Below are positions 61,312 to 64,000 of a stretch of DNA of 64,000 bases, piece after piece. Origin of the DNA: Dermatemys mawii. Taxonomy: Eukaryota > Chordata > Testudines > Dermatemydidae. A program made the translations under genes and the position numbers. Numbering within the stretch: the first letter of the stretch is position 1; the number at the start of each line of letters is the position of its first letter. The DNA is taken from contig ML677364.1 in assembly GCA_007922305.1 (NCBI GenBank), forward strand, positions 22,179,326 through 22,243,325, in the 5' to 3' direction. The notes below the pieces were generated by a model. It was not told where the DNA came from and did no database searches. It saw only the letters and a program-made list of their open reading frames with translations.

Positions 61312-62129
61312 GAGTCTGCAGGGCTAGGACAGTAAAAGGCCAGTCTGGATTAGTGGAGCATGAGAACGTTAAAGTCAGCTGCTGTATGGGAGTGAATTGG
61401 AACCCAAAGCAGTTTATTGTTCTGTTGTTGTCTGCATCTAGGGTCTTAATGTGAGAGTACGACGTCTCTAAAAATCCCTTTAGGGATTTCAAGGAGCCAC
61501 TGTGCTTCCATTACTCCTATTTTTTAATAGTTAACTGTTCTTTGAGTTTGGGATTAAACTGAAGTAGCAGAGCACACCTAAATCCTATAATTGGTCAATG
61601 AGCGAGTAATAATTCTTCCCTTATGCTTTCCAGTTACTCCGTAGAAGAACATGTCACTGTTACACAGGATGAAATGCCAGTGGGAAGTGAGGGGTGATGT
61701 CTCACTTCCATGCTGATTACTATGAATACATTGACAGAGATCTTTCTGAGCAGCCCAGCTCAGTGCAGTGGACACACAACAGAAGTCCTCAGATGTAGAA
61801 CAAAGTTTTGTTTTGTGTTAATTTGATATTTCATGAGTTTCTTTGGCAAACTCTGATGACAGAAGATTTTAAGTTATTATGAACTGTTTAATAGTAATGG
61901 CCGTGAGTAACATATTCACATCCCTAGATAGGAGAGCTTTTACAAATGATTGCTGCCTTGTTCACATGTAGTTCAGGAAAGCTCATTTCCCCCTCTATTT
62001 CTGTTTCTCCAAATGTGTTGGTAGAGAGGGTAATAGTGTTTCTTCTACCCCTTTCCCAGCTTGATTTTACTGTCTGTTATAGACAGTCTTCCTTTATGAA
62101 ATACATTGAGTTATAAACCCCAGAGTTAA
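61312..62129. other. intron sequence without gene
   Basis: No gene or clear transposon was recognised. Confidence 0.4.
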
Positions 62130-62245
62130 GGTCAGATCTTTGGGGCAGGACCTGTCTTTTTGTTCTGTGTTTGTAGCACTATTGGGGTCTGGGTCTATGA
62201 GTAGGACTCCTTTGTGGTACAGTGATACAAATAATAATCAATTAT
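62130..62245 (+). repeat. MIR-like SINE 3' end
   Basis: 'cagatctttggggcaggacc', 'tgtttgtagcactattgggg' and the tail 'gatacaaataataatcaatt' follow the order of the conserved 3' half of reptile MIR/CORE-SINEs, including the 'aataataat' tail. Confidence 0.7.
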
Positions 62246-62451
62246 AAGGAAGCATCCTTTTTGCCGCTTCACTTTAATCACAATGTCATTCCACTTATTC
62301 ACCCTCTTCACTTGGCCTGTTTTATTTTTAAGTATGAGGGGTTTATATCCTTTTTTAAAAATTGAGTCTAATGTAACTGTGGATATTTTCATCCATGTGA
62401 AGGCCTTAGCAGGAGTCAAAAAAGAAAAAGCGTTAGACATCTAAATGGATC

Positions 62452-62571
62452 TAGCTGAATCTACACCAGAGGTTAGGCCAGCTTTAACTATGGTGCTCAG
62501 AAGTGTGGATTTTTCACACCCCAAGTGACATAGCTACGTTGGTCTAAATGTTCAGTGTGGACCAGACCTGA
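62452..62571. mobile_element. short MITE fragment
   Basis: 'gaatctacaccagaggttag', 'gtgtggatttttcacacccc', 'gacatagctacgttggtcta' and 'cagtgtggaccagacctg' form a familiar turtle DNA-element arm with an internal hairpin, 'tgtggatttttcacac'. The second arm is absent. Confidence 0.55.
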
Positions 62572-63121
62572 GACTCTCTTTTTTTCTTTGCTGGAGAGTG
62601 GGTTATTGAGAAGGCTGTGACAAAGCCAGTGTGGCATTATTTGCAGCCCTAAGGTTCCTTAGGATCCTTTCAGTCTGGTTCTAGACATGCATGTAGTACA
62701 GAGATAACTTTGGTCTCATTGGCCCGTCTCCTCTTCATATATCCATACTTAGTCTTTCCGAGCAGTCTGCTCCTTTAAGGAGTTCTATGGAGTGGCCAGT
62801 GGTGTTGCTCTCTTCTTTGAGAGGATCTAGAGAATTTCTGTCCTGCTCCCAGGGCTCTCTGGTGGGTTGTTAGCCAGAGAAGAATGTGTCTGTTAAGATT
62901 TTATCAGAAGGCGGCAGAGCATTTTGGAGATACTGGTGTTAAAGTGAAATAACTCTTTTTTTCCCTTAAAAAAAGAGCTCTTTTTTTATACGCACAAGAA
63001 AGACTTGTTCTAGAAACTCCACAATTGTTTGTTCTGAAGGAGGTATAACGTACAAGATGGTTTGATAAACATGGGTGGAAAATGTAGGCATTAACTGCCA
63101 CACAGCGTTGAACTTCTGAAG

Positions 63122-64000
63122 TCTTAGGGTATGTCTACTCTGGCAGATTTACAGCACCAGCAGTTACAGTGCAGCTCAGTGTGTGCTGAAGGGAAATAGC
63201 TGTTGTGTGTTCACACTGTCAGCTGCCTGTGCAATAACATGTTCCCACTTGCAGTGGTATTTGAAGCGGTGCACTCTGGGTAGCTATCCCACAGAGCATC
63301 TCTTCCTGTTCTGCCTCTAAGAGTTGTGGGATGGTGGAGAGGGTTACGGGGCATCCTAGGTCCTGTCCCGATGCCCTGTGATGCATTGCGTCTGCATTTG
63401 GCACCACCTTTCAACAGCTTGTGTACTGCACACTCTGCTCTGCCTCTTCATTCTGCAGGAATTGATCCTGCACTGTTGCCCAATATGCTGCTCGCTCTCA
63501 CTCACACGTCACAAATGGCAGTGGAGTTTTTCCTTAAACTGCAAAGACAAGAGGAGCGCAACAGTGATCTTGCCATGCGTACTTGTGTGCTTGTGGCATT
63601 CACAGAGGTGCTGACCACAGTGGAATGTTGTGTTTGAGCTCGGGAAACAAGCACTCAGTGGTGGGATCACATCGTGATGCACGTTTGGGGTGATGAACAG
63701 TGGCTGCAGAACTTTTAGATGAGCTTTCCCAAGCCCTGCATCGCAGAGAATGAGAGCTCTGCCATTGAAGACACACGTGGCGATTGCTCTGTGGAAGATG
63801 GCTACTCCAGACTGCTATTGAGCAATTACTAACCAGCTCAGAGTGGGGAAGTGGACTGTTGGACTTGTGTTGACGGAAGTGTGCAGGGCCATTAATCACA
63901 TCCTGCTCCAAAAAACGATGACTCTGGGTAACGTGCATGACGTTGTGGATGGCTTGCACAAATGGGCTTCCCTAACTGCGAAAGGGCGATAGATGGCACA
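63122..64000 (+). mobile_element. decayed Harbinger copy, cut by the window edge
   Basis: The left end is 'cttagggtatgtctactctg', a different terminus from the 58-kb element. A leader with 'ctgggtagctatcccacaga' leads into a transposase of the same general family. The element continues past the right edge, so its other end and any Myb-like gene are unseen. Confidence 0.75.
63469..64000 (+). pseudogene. HARBI1-like transposase pseudogene (partial)
   Basis: In order: LLPNMLLALTHTSQMAVEFF (about 63476), VAFTEVLTTVE, then past a stop at 63637 ARETSTQWWDHIVMHVWGDE, WLQNF, another stop at 63718, and in changing frames a 'CRAINH' helix block and 'CERAIDGT' in the last bases. The final codons therefore match the first catalytic Asp block (GAIDGT). 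Stops and shifts show it is long dead. Catalytic residues two and three would lie beyond the window. Confidence 0.82.

Overview
This is a 64-kb piece of vertebrate nuclear DNA holding the 5' end of one protein-coding gene and a large amount of transposon-rich intron. The gene is MAP4K4, a Ste20/GCK-family serine/threonine kinase, on the + strand. Coding exon 1 (2197-2253) lies in a CpG island. A 456-bp intron follows, then coding exon 2 (2710-2775), which carries the glycine-rich ATP loop of the kinase domain. No further MAP4K4 exon is recognisable, so everything from 2776 to the end is read as intron 2, at least 61.2 kb long. Positions 1-1300 are upstream flank without a gene.

The repeats point to a sauropsid, most likely a turtle. 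They comprise a CR1 LINE, Penelope-like elements with a GIY-YIG endonuclease, several families of short hAT elements, PIF/Harbinger elements with many short derivatives, and MIR-like SINE fragments. The species assignment is inference; the gene identity comes directly from the translated exons.

Layout of intron 2: a Penelope-like copy at 6697-7285 with a perfect 13-bp target-site duplication (TSD); a cluster of hAT and palindromic MITE insertions at 13365-14664; a decayed 2.8-kb CR1 at about 18465-21275; an older A/T-rich repeat (about 22694-24875) split by a GC-rich hAT element with a minisatellite core (23376-24583); a second Penelope-like copy at about 27400-28005 abutting a broken minus-strand Harbinger transposase (about 28025-29830); a Harbinger deletion derivative (32131-32819); further hAT copies at 35797, 37903, 38404, 41133, 48790, 53590 and 55222; and, at the right, a nearly complete 3.29-kb Harbinger transposon (58023-61308). 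A third, decayed Harbinger transposase runs off the right edge (63122-64000).

The 58-61 kb Harbinger element is the most complete mobile element. It has a HARBI1-like DDE transposase (+) and a Myb/SANT-like protein (-), converging tail to tail on polyadenylation signals about 10-35 bp apart. The ends carry iterated copies of a palindromic TATAGCGCTATA-type motif. One missing base in the transposase, and an apparent frame switch in the Myb partner, suggest the copy is no longer autonomous. Most of the short hAT elements have 8-bp TSDs with TA at the centre, the pattern reported for the Buster branch of hAT transposases.
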